A stretch of 64,000 bases of DNA from Wielerella bovis (GCF_022354465.1 NZ_CP092361.1:2076522-2140521); one strand, 5' to 3'. Positions 46,287 to 54,621 are shown, counted from the first letter of the stretch. The notes: generated by a model from the letters alone, not told the origin. Program-made: numbers and translations.

Positions 46287-46886
46287 ATGAATTTATACAG
46301 CTTAAAACCCCGTTTCCAAAATCTCCTGCGCCCGATGGTACGCCGCTTGGCAGCGCGTGGCATCACCGCCAATCAAGTAACGCTGTTTGCGTGCGGCATC
46401 TCACTATTATTGGGCGGCGTGTTGGCGTTATTGGCGCAATATTCCGTGCTATTTTGGTTGCTGCCCATTTGGTTATTTGTACGCATGGCATTGAACGCGA
46501 TAGACGGCATATTGGCGCGAGAATTTGGGCAACAATCCGCGCTGGGCGGCTATCTCAACGAAATCACCGACATCGCAGCCGATGCAGCATTGTATTTGCC
46601 ATTTGCATTTGTCGTGCCGTTGAGTGGTTTGCAAATCGGTTTGTTTATTTGGTTGGCAGCAATGACCGAAACCATCGGTGCATTGGGGCAAGTGCATGGA
46701 CAAAATGGTCGGCGATACGATGGTTTTGGCAAAAGCGACCGCGCATTTTTTATCGGCGCATTGGCGGTTTGGTATGCCGTTTTTGGCAGTCTGAATATTT
46801 GGTGGGATATTGCCATGTGGTTGGCTTGCGTGGCATTACTATGGACGTGTTGGCTGCGGATTCAGAAAGGTTTGAAGGCAGCCTGA
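46287..46886 (+). CDS. CDP-alcohol phosphatidyltransferase, YnbA-like
   Basis: A 199-residue polytopic membrane protein of the CDP-alcohol phosphatidyltransferase family, which joins a CDP-linked lipid to an alcohol. The signature is present with changes: RMALNAIDGILAREFGQQSA followed by LGGYLNEITDIAADAAL. Compared with DxxDGxxAR-x8-GxxxDxxxD, the first and third aspartates are Asn. As I recall, E. coli YnbA has the same ALNALDG and LNE arrangement, so this is a subfamily trait rather than inactivation. FGKSDRAFFIG also matches that group. In E. coli ynbA sits in an operon with a CDP-diacylglycerol synthase-like gene; here it is alone. The stop codon comes from a DUS (AAG GCA GCC TGA). Confidence 0.8.
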   Translation: MNLYSLKPRFQNLLRPMVRRLAARGITANQVTLFACGISLLLGGVLALLAQYSVLFWLLPIWLFVRMALNAIDGILAREFGQQSALGGYLNEITDIAADAALYLPFAFVVPLSGLQIGLFIWLAAMTETIGALGQVHGQNGRRYDGFGKSDRAFFIGALAVWYAVFGSLNIWWDIAMWLACVALLWTCWLRIQKGLKAA

Positions 46887-46951
46887 AAACTCATAGATCA
46901 GATACTCGCATCCAATTTTTAGATTAAAACAATAGTTTGATAAATATGAGA
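46887..46951. repeat. Fragment resembling a family-5 unit
   Basis: CATAGATCAGATACTCGCAT and an AT-rich remainder recall the family-5 pattern (TATAGGTCAGATTCTTGAAT) but the ends are not intact. Confidence 0.3.
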
Positions 46952-46957
46952 AATATT

Positions 46958-47121
46958 AGAACCTGTATTCATAATCTTAATAGCCTGCTTTTATCGCCAC
47001 TTCATGCGCCTACTGCGTTGGCTTTTCATGCCAATATGTTCAATATTGGCATGAAAAGTCGCCTTGTATCCGAAAAAATTGGCAATAAAATCAAACCATC
47101 AATCTTATGAATACAGGTTCT
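46958..47121. repeat. Family-4 element, complete
   Basis: 164 bp with ends AGAACCTGTATTCATAATCT and AATCTTATGAATACAGGTTCT, same orientation as the 42169 copy and nearly identical to it, including the palindrome around CAATATGTTCAATATTGG. Confidence 0.8.
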
Positions 47122-47166
47122 AACAAAAGTTTCAGGCTGCCTTTTTTATTGATTAATACAACACAA

Positions 47167-47916
47167 TCAATATTTTACCCCCTTATGCAATGCCACCACA
47201 CCAGCCGTCAAATTATGATAATCCACTTGGTCAAAACCCACATCCAACATCATCTGTTTCAAGGTTTCTTGGTCGGGGTGCATGCGAATACTCTCCGCCA
47301 AATATTGATAACTGTCCGCATCTTTGGCAATCAATTTACCCATCAATGGCAATAATTTGAACGAATAAGCATCATAAATTGGCGCAAGTGGTTCATATAC
47401 TTTGGAAAATTCCAGCACCAACAAAATACCCGCAGGTTTCAACACACGATACATTTCGCTCAACGCCACATCTTTATGTGTCATATTGCGTAAACCGAAT
47501 GACACCGAAACCAAATCAAAATAATTATCTGGAAACGGCAATTTTTCTGCATCACACACAGCAACAGGCAAAATCAAACCTTCGTTGAGCAAGCGGTCGC
47601 GTCCCACCGTCAGCATAGACGAATTGATGTCAGTCAGCCACACTTCGCCATCTTTACCCACACGTTTTGCCCAACCACGCGATAAATCACCCGTGCCACC
47701 CGCAATATCCAACACCTTACCGCCTTTTGGCACACGCGCCGTGTTAATCGTAAAATGTTTCCACACACGATGCAAACCACCCGACATCACATCATTCATA
47801 ATGTCATAATTTTTTGCCACCGAATGAAATACTTGCGCGACTTTTTCCGCTTTTTCGTTTTCGTTTACCGTTTGGAAACCAAAATGGGTTTTTTGGTCAG
47901 AATGATTTTGGTTCAT
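47167..47916 (-). CDS. ubiE: Ubiquinone/menaquinone C-methyltransferase UbiE
   Basis: UbiE performs the C-methylation step of ubiquinone (and menaquinone) synthesis with S-adenosylmethionine. The 249-residue protein shows [40 protein letters not shown], the SAM site [18 protein letters not shown], the [11 protein letters not shown] block, and [20 protein letters not shown] followed by [17 protein letters not shown]. The start at 47916 (MNQNHS) follows GAAAGG; the longer frame that begins at 48105 runs through DUS sequence and is not translated in relatives. ubiG is 30 kb away in this window. Confidence 0.96.
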   Translation of the reverse strand: MNQNHSDQKTHFGFQTVNENEKAEKVAQVFHSVAKNYDIMNDVMSGGLHRVWKHFTINTARVPKGGKVLDIAGGTGDLSRGWAKRVGKDGEVWLTDINSSMLTVGRDRLLNEGLILPVAVCDAEKLPFPDNYFDLVSVSFGLRNMTHKDVALSEMYRVLKPAGILLVLEFSKVYEPLAPIYDAYSFKLLPLMGKLIAKDADSYQYLAESIRMHPDQETLKQMMLDVGFDQVDYHNLTAGVVALHKGVKY

Positions 47917-47956
47917 GATGAAACCTTTCTTGCTGATTAACACGATTTTTGTTTTT

Positions 47957-47993
47957 TCAGGCAGCCTATTCATATCAAGGCAGCCTGAAAACA
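47957..47993 (-). terminator. DUS pair downstream of the 47996 lipoprotein gene
   Basis: TTTTCAGGCAGCC and AAGGCAGCCTGAAAA lie in the gap between ubiE and the lipoprotein gene. They are oriented the same way rather than inverted, so this is weak as a hairpin; termination is uncertain. Confidence 0.3.
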
Positions 47994-47995
47994 GA

Positions 47996-48448
47996 TTATT
48001 TAGCCTTATCAACTGCTTGTTTAGGCGCATGTTTATCCATACATGCCTGAATTGTTTTATCAGATATCGCCAATAATTTTTCGTCCACTTTTTCAGGATG
48101 CTCAAAACTGTTTTTCACAGCCGCATCAAATTCTGCCGCCGTGCCATATTCCGCCACGCCCGCATCATACGCGCATTGACAAATAGATTGCGCCATTGCC
48201 ATATTTTTCTGGTCGGTCGGGCGATTTTGTAACGCTGATGCCACGCAGCTTTGCAGATAATAATCCTTCACATTGCCCGTTACTTTCGGTGCAGAAGCCG
48301 CCAGCGAAGTAATAGATGTCGCAGAAGCAGCAGAGGCAGCCTGAACAGGCGCAGATGCTGGTGCAGAAGCAACAGAATTGGCTGATTGATTGCACGCTGC
48401 CAATAAAATCAACGCAGCAGCAATGTGGATAGACAATAATGGTTTCAT
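47996..48448 (-). CDS. Predicted lipoprotein with Ala/Ser-rich linker
   Basis: A 150-residue lipoprotein: signal peptide with lipobox LAAC (cysteine about residue 19), a linker of Ala, Ser, Pro and Val to about residue 58, then a small helical domain with four cysteines ([20 protein letters not shown] and IQACMDKH). The cysteine arrangement suggests two disulfides or a metal site. No family recognised. It lies 2 bases downstream of the rhomboid gene on the same strand, so the two are cotranscribed. A relation as protease and substrate is only a guess. Confidence 0.7.
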   Translation of the reverse strand: MKPLLSIHIAAALILLAACNQSANSVASAPASAPVQAASAASATSITSLAASAPKVTGNVKDYYLQSCVASALQNRPTDQKNMAMAQSICQCAYDAGVAEYGTAAEFDAAVKNSFEHPEKVDEKLLAISDKTIQACMDKHAPKQAVDKAK

Positions 48449-48450
48449 GA

Positions 48451-49113
48451 TTAACGCGCTTTCTTATTAAACAAAATTTCATATGCCAAATACAACAATG
48501 GCAGCGACATAATGCCAATGAATACAATGTTTCGCATAAAATACATCGGCGTGAGTACGGCGACAAAAATCATGCCCAACACCGCGCCGCCCAAATGCGA
48601 AGCGTGTCCTGTATTATCGTTTGGACGTGGATGAACCATAGACCATGCGGAATAGGCAAAGTATAAAGTAGCGAAAATCCAAGAAGTTACAGGGATAAAA
48701 TACAGATAAATGGTTTGTTGCGGCATCAGCGCAATGGCGGCAAACAAAATTCCTGATACGCCACCCGATGCGCCAATCGCAGCATAACTGGGGCGATTTT
48801 TGTACAGCCACAGCGAAAACACATTGCCCGCCAGCACCGAGCCAAAATACAGCAGCAAAAAGCCCAACACGCCATACACATAGCTAATCACTTGCGAGAA
48901 AAAATACAGCGTAAACATATTGAAAAACAAGTGCCACCAATCGGCGTGCAAAAATGCGGACGTTATCAGGCGGCGATATTGTTTGTGATAGCGCACGCCA
49001 ATCACATTGAATTGGTAGCGTTGGAAAGTCGCGCTGTTGTTAAAACCGATGTAGCTGGTGATGCACGTCAGCACAATCAATAAAACGGGAATTAATTGGT
49101 TGAGATTATTCAT
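48451..49113 (-). CDS. Rhomboid family intramembrane serine protease
   Basis: A 220-residue inner-membrane protease with six predicted helices. The catalytic serine is Ser116 in YAAIGASGGVSGILFAA, and the catalytic histidine is probably His173 in TGHASHLGGAVLGM. The first-loop motif HADWWHLFFNMFTLYFF supplies the His/Asn pair of the oxyanion region. This is the classic six-helix form with the catalytic GASG. The start at 49113 (MNNLNQ) is chosen; the longer frame from 49212 is encoded by a repeat element. The lipoprotein gene follows by 2 bases. Confidence 0.9.
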   Translation of the reverse strand: MNNLNQLIPVLLIVLTCITSYIGFNNSATFQRYQFNVIGVRYHKQYRRLITSAFLHADWWHLFFNMFTLYFFSQVISYVYGVLGFLLLYFGSVLAGNVFSLWLYKNRPSYAAIGASGGVSGILFAAIALMPQQTIYLYFIPVTSWIFATLYFAYSAWSMVHPRPNDNTGHASHLGGAVLGMIFVAVLTPMYFMRNIVFIGIMSLPLLYLAYEILFNKKAR

Positions 49114-49136
49114 GTTTATCCATATTAAGGTTAAGG

Positions 49137-49243
49137 TATAGTCGTTTAAAATAGAAATAAGACAAGGCGACAGCGACCGCCGTGTACAGCTAGTACATAA
49201 GGGAGCCGGCAACGCGGTATTATTTTTATTTTAACCGACTATA
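49137..49243. repeat. Family-2 element, complete
   Basis: 107 bp with ends TATAGTCGTTTAAAATAGAA and TTTTAACCGACTATA. The core GACAAGGCGACAGCGACCGC is the same as in family 1, showing that the two families share their interior and differ mainly at the ends. Confidence 0.85.
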
Positions 49244-49316
49244 TGATTTTCAGGCTGCCTATTTAATATGCAGCCTGAAAAAATTATTCAAAATGCACGC
49301 CAATTTTCATGGCAAT

Positions 49317-49622
49317 TTATTTTTGTAAATCATCGCGTTGGCGCACAAATTCTGTGCTATCGTTTGGTGGCAACCAAAACGCTGGCAACGTGGCGTTTTG
49401 ATGAAAGTCGTGGTGTTTCCGATTGCCATCACATGAGATGCGGATGCGTTGTTGTTGCAAATACAGCGTGATTTTGGTGCTAACATGGGTTTTCTGGCGT
49501 ATTTTGCGATACTCAAAAAACAAATGTATGTATTGAATCACGATTATCACACCTGCCATGTGAAAAAATAAAGAAAGTTTCGTTTTGTAATACACATATA
49601 CAAACATGGACAGCAGCAACAT
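49317..49622 (-). CDS. Possible YgfX-like small membrane protein
   Basis: A 101-residue frame with two hydrophobic segments (LLLSMFVYVYYKT and LSLFFHMAGVIIVIQYIHLFF), followed by a basic cytosolic part (EYRKIRQKTHVSTKITLYLQ) and an end FWLPPNDSTEFVRQRDDLQK. The order of two helices, a basic tail and a C-terminal WLPPDS-type block resembles YgfX/CptA family proteins, which in E. coli act with the small YgfY/SdhE protein. The similarity is by eye and modest; no partner gene is near. A true start is uncertain. Confidence 0.35.
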   Translation of the reverse strand: MLLLSMFVYVYYKTKLSLFFHMAGVIIVIQYIHLFFEYRKIRQKTHVSTKITLYLQQQRIRISCDGNRKHHDFHQNATLPAFWLPPNDSTEFVRQRDDLQK

Positions 49623-49631
49623 CAGGCTGCC

Positions 49632-49707
49632 TGAAATCTGTTCTCTCCCCGTTTAGGACTAGGGAGAGAACAGATTGATGGGAATAAAAAATTATCATGT
49701 ACTAAAA
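49632..49707. repeat. Short family-3-like hairpin between DUS
   Basis: AATCTGTTCTCTCCC and its complement GGGAGAGAACAGATT form a strong hairpin; the right end ATTATCATGTACTAAAA recalls family 3 (ATTATCGTGTACTGCAA). The left GTACACGACA end is missing. Confidence 0.5.
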
Positions 49708-49723
49708 GGCAGCCTGAAAAAAA

Positions 49724-50146
49724 TCAATGCTTACACCCACAACTTCCACCGCCACACGCACCGTGTTTTTTCAGCGCAATTTCTGCCACATCAGCATCGC
49801 GTGATGCACCTGCGATTGTCAATTTTGCCAAATATTGCTGCCACATTTCAGGCTGCCTATCGCATAAATCACGCAAATACGCCCAATCATATAAACCGCT
49901 GTCGTGTCCATCGGAAAATGTGATTTTCAGCGCGTAATTGCCCGCTGCTTGCAAATCATCAATCACAACATCGCGTTTGCCCACTTGCAACGTTTCTTGT
50001 CCCACGCCGTGTCCGCGCACTTCTGCGCTGGGCGAATACACGCGTAAAAATTCAGCAGTCAATGTGTGTGCGCCATCGGCATACACCAAAGTCAAACTAT
50101 CGCGTTGGCGTGAAAGGCGGATTTCTTGGGGGATTGGATTAGACAT
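49724..50146 (-). CDS. DUF971 family protein with Cys-rich tail
   Basis: About 140 residues. The DUF971 domain (the N-terminal domain of gamma-butyrobetaine hydroxylases, also found alone) covers residues 4-105: PQEIRLSRQRDSLTLVYADG, then FLRVYSPSAEVRGHG and KRDVVIDDLQAAGNYALKITFSDGHDSGLYDWAYLRDL (cited in parts). The protein ends in HGACGGGSCGCKH, a cluster of three cysteines and two histidines that could bind zinc or an iron-sulfur cluster. The start may be 50149 or 50146. The stand-alone family has no agreed function; links to iron-sulfur protein assembly have been proposed. Confidence 0.85.
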   Translation of the reverse strand: MSNPIPQEIRLSRQRDSLTLVYADGAHTLTAEFLRVYSPSAEVRGHGVGQETLQVGKRDVVIDDLQAAGNYALKITFSDGHDSGLYDWAYLRDLCDRQPEMWQQYLAKLTIAGASRDADVAEIALKKHGACGGGSCGCKH

Positions 50147-50177
50147 CATGATTCAATTTCATCAAAAAAACGAATTG

Positions 50178-50284
50178 TATAATAAATTAAAATAAGAAAT
50201 CTGCTTCGTTGCCCACGCCCTTATGTACTAGATGTACACGGCGGGCGTGGTCGCCTTGCATCTTTCTTATTTTACTTCACTATA
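50178..50284. repeat. Family-2-related element
   Basis: 107 bp; left end TATAATAAATTAAAATAAGA, right end TTATTTTACTTCACTATA, core GTACTAGATGTACACGGCGG. The ends are diverged, but size and core are those of the family. It lies directly upstream of the DUF971 gene. Confidence 0.65.
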
Positions 50285-50295
50285 ACGGCAAATGT

Positions 50296-50931
50296 TTATT
50301 TCAGGCAGCCTGAAAATGTATTCAAGGAGACAAACTCGCCTTTGTGCAGCAAAAATCCCTGTGTCGCACGTTGCAACATGGGCAAATCCACACGCGAATC
50401 GCTGTACGCCACGCTGTTTGTCCAACAATCCGCGCCAAATTCCGCTTCAATCCGCGCCACTTTTTCTGCGCCAATGCAATTTTCGCCTGCCACTTTGCCA
50501 TTCAGGCAGCCTGAAACCACTTGCAAACGCGTACCCAATACGCAAGCAAAACCGTGTTGCGTCGCCCAAGTATGCAAATACAATTCGGGCGATGCGCTGA
50601 CCAATACGCAAATATCGCCGCGTTCACGGTGTTGCGCCAATTTTGCCATACCTGCGGGCAGCAATAATTCAGGCAGTCTGAAACGGGCAAAATCATCGGC
50701 TTTATTTTGCGCGATTTCGCTGGGCATATTGGCTAAAAATGCGGTAAACACTTTTTCTTTGGCGACCAAATTGGACACGCAGCCTGAAAGATAGCCCAAC
50801 AAATACGGCGAGATTTGCAGCAATTTGCGCCAATAAACCGCATCGTTTTGCGCGACATAACGCACAAAAGGCAACACGGTATCGGTGCGTGTGAGCGTGC
50901 CATCAAAATCAAAAAAAGCATAATGGGGCAT
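50296..50931 (-). CDS. HAD-IB family phosphatase
   Basis: A 211-residue hydrolase of HAD subfamily IB (phosphoserine-phosphatase-like, including PgpC and CicA types). Motif I is YAFFDFDGTLTRTDTVLPF, motif II VLVSASPELYLHTWA, motif III the lysine in IGAEKVARIEAEFG, and motif IV VAYSDSRVDLPMLQRA. The first cap helices lie between residues 20 and 85. The substrate may be phosphatidylglycerol phosphate or a small phosphate ester. The last residues (NTFSGCLK) are a translated DUS, so the 3' end has been altered. The ATG at 50931 lies 6 bases after the stop of the S49 gene: an operon. Confidence 0.85.
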   Translation of the reverse strand: MPHYAFFDFDGTLTRTDTVLPFVRYVAQNDAVYWRKLLQISPYLLGYLSGCVSNLVAKEKVFTAFLANMPSEIAQNKADDFARFRLPELLLPAGMAKLAQHRERGDICVLVSASPELYLHTWATQHGFACVLGTRLQVVSGCLNGKVAGENCIGAEKVARIEAEFGADCWTNSVAYSDSRVDLPMLQRATQGFLLHKGEFVSLNTFSGCLK

Positions 50932-50936
50932 ATTGT

Positions 50937-51968
50937 TTACCAAAAACGGTGTAACACATCATGAATTTTTTGTTCTACTTGCGCACCAAAATGACGGCTC
51001 AACAATTTTTTCAAGTCATCATCTTCGGGCGTGTAATTGACCAATTCAGGGGCTTTAACCACATCTCGCGCAATGCTGTACACATTGCCATAATCGTCAA
51101 TCAACCCTGCTTTTTTCGCTTCCACGCCTGTGAAAATGCGTCCGCTGTATAAATCGGGATACGCTGCTTCTTGCAATTTTTTGCCGCGTCCTTCGCGTAC
51201 TGCTTTGATAAATTCTTCGTGGATTTGGCTCAACATTTGTTGCCAGATAGCTTGTTGTTCGGGCGTTTCTTCGGTGAATGGGTCGCCCATACCTTTATTG
51301 TTGCCCGCAATGCGTACGCGGCGTTTCACACCCAATTTATCCATCAAACCTGTCGCATCAAAACTGCTGCCAATCACGCCAATACTGCCAATTAAACTGG
51401 ACGGGTCAGCATAAATTTTATCTGCCGCTGCCGCAATATAATAACAACCCGATGCACACATATCTTCCGCTACCACATAAACAGGGATATTTTTGTGTTT
51501 CTCTTTCATGCGGCGGATTTCAGCAAAAGCAATATTGGAAACCACAGGCGAACCACCGGGGCTATTGGCGCGTATCACAATCGCTTTGGCATTACGGTTT
51601 TTATACGCAGCTTCCATGCCTCTACGCAAAATATCCACTTGGTCATTTTTACCACCAATCTCGCCTTCCAAATTTATCACAGCAGTATGATTGCCTTTTA
51701 TAGCAGCAAATGCAGCTTTACTGCTTTCCTTATCGCCACCTCGCCCACCAAAAAATATCGCAATAAACAACACAGCAGCAACGCCACGCCAGATATTGCG
51801 CCATAAACGTGCACGGCGTTGTTCCTGATACGCTTCCATTAGCACATCGCGCAAAGTACGTTGCGCCCAGCGTTCGTCGTTTTTGGTCATGGAAGAATTG
51901 CCCGAACCATTGTTTTCAGGAGATTGTGCGCCGTCTTCGGCATCGGGGCGGCGAATGCGATAAGCCAT
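50937..51968 (-). CDS. S49 family signal-peptide peptidase (SppA type)
   Basis: A 343-residue membrane-anchored serine protease that degrades leftover signal peptides. A hydrophilic N-terminus of about 58 residues is followed by one membrane helix (WRGVAAVLFIAIFFGG), then the protease domain in the periplasm. The nucleophile is Ser173 in EDMCASGCYYIAAAADKIYA; Lys225 in RIAGNNKGMGDP lies 52 residues later, the same spacing as the Ser/Lys dyad in B. subtilis SppA. RANSPGGSPVVS and SSLIGSIGVIGSSFD are the other conserved blocks. Length fits the short, single-domain form. The HAD-IB gene follows by a few bases. Confidence 0.9.
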   Translation of the reverse strand: MAYRIRRPDAEDGAQSPENNGSGNSSMTKNDERWAQRTLRDVLMEAYQEQRRARLWRNIWRGVAAVLFIAIFFGGRGGDKESSKAAFAAIKGNHTAVINLEGEIGGKNDQVDILRRGMEAAYKNRNAKAIVIRANSPGGSPVVSNIAFAEIRRMKEKHKNIPVYVVAEDMCASGCYYIAAAADKIYADPSSLIGSIGVIGSSFDATGLMDKLGVKRRVRIAGNNKGMGDPFTEETPEQQAIWQQMLSQIHEEFIKAVREGRGKKLQEAAYPDLYSGRIFTGVEAKKAGLIDDYGNVYSIARDVVKAPELVNYTPEDDDLKKLLSRHFGAQVEQKIHDVLHRFW

Positions 51969-52078
51969 AATGAATTCCTTAATTTTTTTAAAAACCGTAT
52001 TGTAATCAGCTTTCAGGCTGCCTGTCGCATATTTTTATTATAAAATGCAGCACTTCTTGCATCAGGCAGCCTGAAAAC

Positions 52079-52627
52079 ATGAAAATGACTTGGACAGAAC
52101 GGTTTAAATTATTGCCCGTGTGGATAATTGTGGCGGATTTATTATTTGGCGTGGCATTGAATATTCAAAGCGCACTTGTGCCATACAAAACAGCAGTTGG
52201 CAGCGATGGCTTGCCCATTTCGCCTGAAATTGCGTTTAACTGGATACAGGTTTTGGTTAATGGCACAATGGTCATCATTGTGTTATCTGCGATTTTTATG
52301 TTGTTAAAAATGAAGCAATTAAGCGACCATGGCGAACGACTGGCGCCCACTTTAACGCGTGCGATTGCGGTGTTGGCTGTATTAGCGTTTGCCATGCCTG
52401 CTTTATTATTGTGGTTTGGAGCAGCGTATCAATTTTTTGCACATGGTAGATTGACGGTTACATTCACGCAGCCGCGTTATTTGTTGGTGGCGGCGTGTCA
52501 ACCGTATTTAGTATGGGTAGCGGCGATGTTATGGCGTGGACAACATCGTTTGTATCACGGAACAAAACGCAGCAAAAATGAACGCTTGTATCACAAATGG
52601 TTTGCGAAAAATACGCAAAAAAAATAA
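52079..52627 (+). CDS. Predicted membrane protein, function unknown
   Basis: A 182-residue protein with four predicted membrane segments: about residues 11-31, 59-78 (VLVNGTMVIIVLSAIFMLL), 93-118 (AIAVLAVLAFAMPALLLWFGAAY) and 135-151, and a basic C-terminal tail (RGQHRLYHGTKRSKNERLYH). The first ATG overlaps the end of a DUS; another ATG follows two codons later. No family recognised. It stands alone between the S49 gene (divergent) and ligE, with which it may be cotranscribed over a 150-base gap. Confidence 0.6.
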   Translation: MKMTWTERFKLLPVWIIVADLLFGVALNIQSALVPYKTAVGSDGLPISPEIAFNWIQVLVNGTMVIIVLSAIFMLLKMKQLSDHGERLAPTLTRAIAVLAVLAFAMPALLLWFGAAYQFFAHGRLTVTFTQPRYLLVAACQPYLVWVAAMLWRGQHRLYHGTKRSKNERLYHKWFAKNTQKK

Positions 52628-52779
52628 ACTGCCATCGCCATTTCATGATGATTATTGTGAATAGGCAGCCTGAAAAATTGGGCTGCTTATTGAGTATTCT
52701 TATGTGAAACAAAAGATTAGGTCTATAAGTATCCAACCCTCCCTTATAACCATTACCCCTAACTCTTGAAACAAAAAAT

Positions 52780-53586
52780 ATGATGAAATTCCTATTTTGC
52801 GCCCTACTCTTTATCACAGCATATCCCATTCACGCCGCGAAACCTGATTTGATTTTAGCCAAAGAATATCGTCAGCAAAATATCACAGGTTGGTTAATGA
52901 GCGAAAAAGTGGACGGTGTGCGTGCTTATTGGGACGGTAAGCAACTCATTAGTCGGCAAGGCAATGTGTTTACGCCACCAGCGGGTTTTACGCGCAATTT
53001 TCCACCATTTGCGGTAGATGGGGAATTGTATGCAGGACGTGGCACTTTTGAGCGTGTATCGGCGGCGGTGCGTTCATCATCGGGCGATTGGCGTGGTATT
53101 CATTTGCATATTTTTGATGTGCCACACGCGAAAGGCAGCCTGAAACAACGTTTGGCAGTGGCACAAAAATACCTTGCAGCACATCCAAATGTGAATATGG
53201 TGGTGTTACCTCAAATTGAAGTGCGTGATATACAACATGCACGGCAATTTTTGCGTCAAATTGAACAAGGCGGTGGCGAAGGTGTCATGTTGCGTAATCC
53301 GAGTACGGCATATGTGGGTGGGCGCAGCGATAATTTGTTGAAATTGAAATCAGCGCATGATGCGGAATGCGTGGTTACGAAACATCATCAAGGCAAGGGA
53401 AAATATGCGGATATGATCGGTGCAATATCGTGCAAAAATGAATTGGGCGAGTTTCGGATTGGCTCGGGTTTTACCGATGCTGACCGCCGTAATCCACCCA
53501 AAATTGGTAGTGTGATTACTTATAAATACCGTGGATTCACGTCCAAAGGGTTGCCGCGATTTGCAACTTATTGGCGTAAACGTTGA
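52780..53586 (+). CDS. ligE: Periplasmic ATP-dependent DNA ligase (LigE type)
   Basis: A minimal ATP-dependent DNA ligase with a signal peptide (FLFCALLFITAYPIHAA, cleaved around residue 20). The adenylation motif I is SEKVDGVRAYWDG with the nucleophile Lys43. Motif Ia/III are visible as SRQGNVFTPP and FAVDGELYAGRG, motif IV as GGEGVMLRNPS, and motif V as NLLKLKSAHDAEC. The OB domain follows and ends with YKYRGFTSKGLPRFATYWRK. No extra DNA-binding domain. LigE in Neisseria is exported and has been linked to extracellular DNA and biofilm, fitting a naturally competent organism rich in uptake sequences. Two ATG codons at 52780/52783 are both possible starts. Confidence 0.92.
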   Translation: MMKFLFCALLFITAYPIHAAKPDLILAKEYRQQNITGWLMSEKVDGVRAYWDGKQLISRQGNVFTPPAGFTRNFPPFAVDGELYAGRGTFERVSAAVRSSSGDWRGIHLHIFDVPHAKGSLKQRLAVAQKYLAAHPNVNMVVLPQIEVRDIQHARQFLRQIEQGGGEGVMLRNPSTAYVGGRSDNLLKLKSAHDAECVVTKHHQGKGKYADMIGAISCKNELGEFRIGSGFTDADRRNPPKIGSVITYKYRGFTSKGLPRFATYWRKR

Positions 53587-53608
53587 AGGGGAAAAATTTT
53601 TAAAAATA

Positions 53609-53661
53609 AGGCAGCCTGAAACCTTTGTTTAATAACAAACAAGTTTCAGGCTGCCTTTTGT
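53609..53661. terminator. Inverted DUS pair between ligE and metR
   Basis: AAGGCAGCCTGAAACCTTTG and its partner GTTTCAGGCTGCCTTTTG enclose a further stem (TTTGTTTAATAACAAAC). A strong bidirectional terminator between convergent genes. Confidence 0.85.
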
Positions 53662-54588
53662 TTATTCTAGTAATACACTCAATGCTGGCAAATTAGCAAA
53701 ACTTTCTTGGCGCACAATATCGCAAAAATCATTTAAATAACCACAATGCGCATCTTCTTCACGCATCGCAGCATACAATTTACTGGTTAGCGCATTATCG
53801 GTAATTTTGCGTTGCACCACATAATTTTTCTCCACGTATGGCATCACTGCCCAATACGGTAACGCCGCAACGCCACGTTTGCTGGCAACCAGTTGCACAA
53901 TCGCAATCGTCAATTCACTGTGTCGTCGCGTTGGGTTAATGCCGCGTGGCAGCAAAACTTTACGCAATAAATCCAGCATTTCATCGGGAACAGGATAAGT
54001 AATCAATGTTTCGTGAGCAAAATCCTCAGGCTGCCAAATTTCTTTTGCCGCTAAATCATGTTCTGGCGCACAAATCCCCACCATTTCATAAGCAAACAAT
54101 GGTTGATACATCACACCAGCTTGTGGCACAGCTTCCGAAACAATCGCCAAATCCGCACGATGCGTGAGCAATAAGCCAACAGGGTCGGTATGAAAACCCG
54201 ACACAATATCCAATTCCACTTGTGGCCATTGGGGACGAAATACGCCCATAGCAGGCATCAACCAATCAAAACAAGTATGACATTCCACCGCCACACGCAA
54301 ATGCCCTGCCTCGCCTTGCACAATTTGTATCAACTCACGTTCAGCGGCAGCAACGCGTGGCAATAATTCACGCCCCAATTTCAACAAACGCTCGCCAGCA
54401 GGGGTAAAACGAATTGGCATGGATTTGCGTTCAAACAAAGGCGTTTCAAAGTGATTTTCCAGCACGCGAATTTGATGCGACAAGGCAGATTGCGTGAGAA
54501 ATACGCGTTGCGCCGCCAGCGATACGCTGCCCATTTCTTCCAATGCTAATAGCGTGCGCAAATGGCGCAGTTCAATAATGCTTTCCAT
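53662..54588 (-). CDS. metR: LysR-type regulator MetR
   Basis: A 308-residue LysR-family regulator most like MetR, the homocysteine-responsive activator of late methionine biosynthesis. The N-terminal helix-turn-helix is LRTLLALEEMGSVSLAAQRV with LTQSALSHQIRVLE, and FERKSMPIRFTPAGERLL follows. The effector domain has RVAVECHTCFDWLMPAM, close to the RIAIECHSCIQWLTPAL of E. coli MetR as I remember it, and VASKRGVAALPYWAV. metE or metF are not in this window; the metNIQ importer at 21 kb may be part of the same regulon. A palindrome in its promoter suggests autoregulation. Confidence 0.88.
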   Translation of the reverse strand: MESIIELRHLRTLLALEEMGSVSLAAQRVFLTQSALSHQIRVLENHFETPLFERKSMPIRFTPAGERLLKLGRELLPRVAAAERELIQIVQGEAGHLRVAVECHTCFDWLMPAMGVFRPQWPQVELDIVSGFHTDPVGLLLTHRADLAIVSEAVPQAGVMYQPLFAYEMVGICAPEHDLAAKEIWQPEDFAHETLITYPVPDEMLDLLRKVLLPRGINPTRRHSELTIAIVQLVASKRGVAALPYWAVMPYVEKNYVVQRKITDNALTSKLYAAMREEDAHCGYLNDFCDIVRQESFANLPALSVLLE

Positions 54589-54607
54589 GTGAATGACCTT
54601 GTCAAGA

Positions 54608-54621
54608 TGAACAAATGTTCA
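54608..54621. promoter_or_regulatory. Palindrome TGAACAAATGTTCA upstream of metR
   Basis: TGAA-N6-TTCA, 20 bases before the metR start codon. The MetR consensus is TGAA-N5-TTCA, so the spacing is one base off; still a candidate self-regulatory site. Confidence 0.4.

Larger units (their letters stand above)
49114..49723. other. Intergenic region with repeats and one doubtful gene
   Basis: Contains a complete family-2 element (49137-49243), a possible YgfX-like gene (49317-49622), and a short family-3-like unit (about 49632-49707) between DUS. Confidence 0.6.

Noticed and set aside
46287-46886. YnbA-like gene as an inactivated pseudogene because of missing aspartates
   Set aside because: The frame is intact and the same substitutions are remembered from E. 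coli YnbA, so they are probably a subfamily feature.
47917-48105. N-terminal extension of ubiE to 48105
   Set aside because: The extension consists of translated DUS and the neighbouring lipoprotein's 3' end; homologues start at the ATG at 47916.
49268-49471. Plus-strand open frame opposite the possible YgfX-like gene
   Set aside because: Begins inside a DUS, has no hydrophobic pattern or homology, and competes with the more plausible minus-strand frame.
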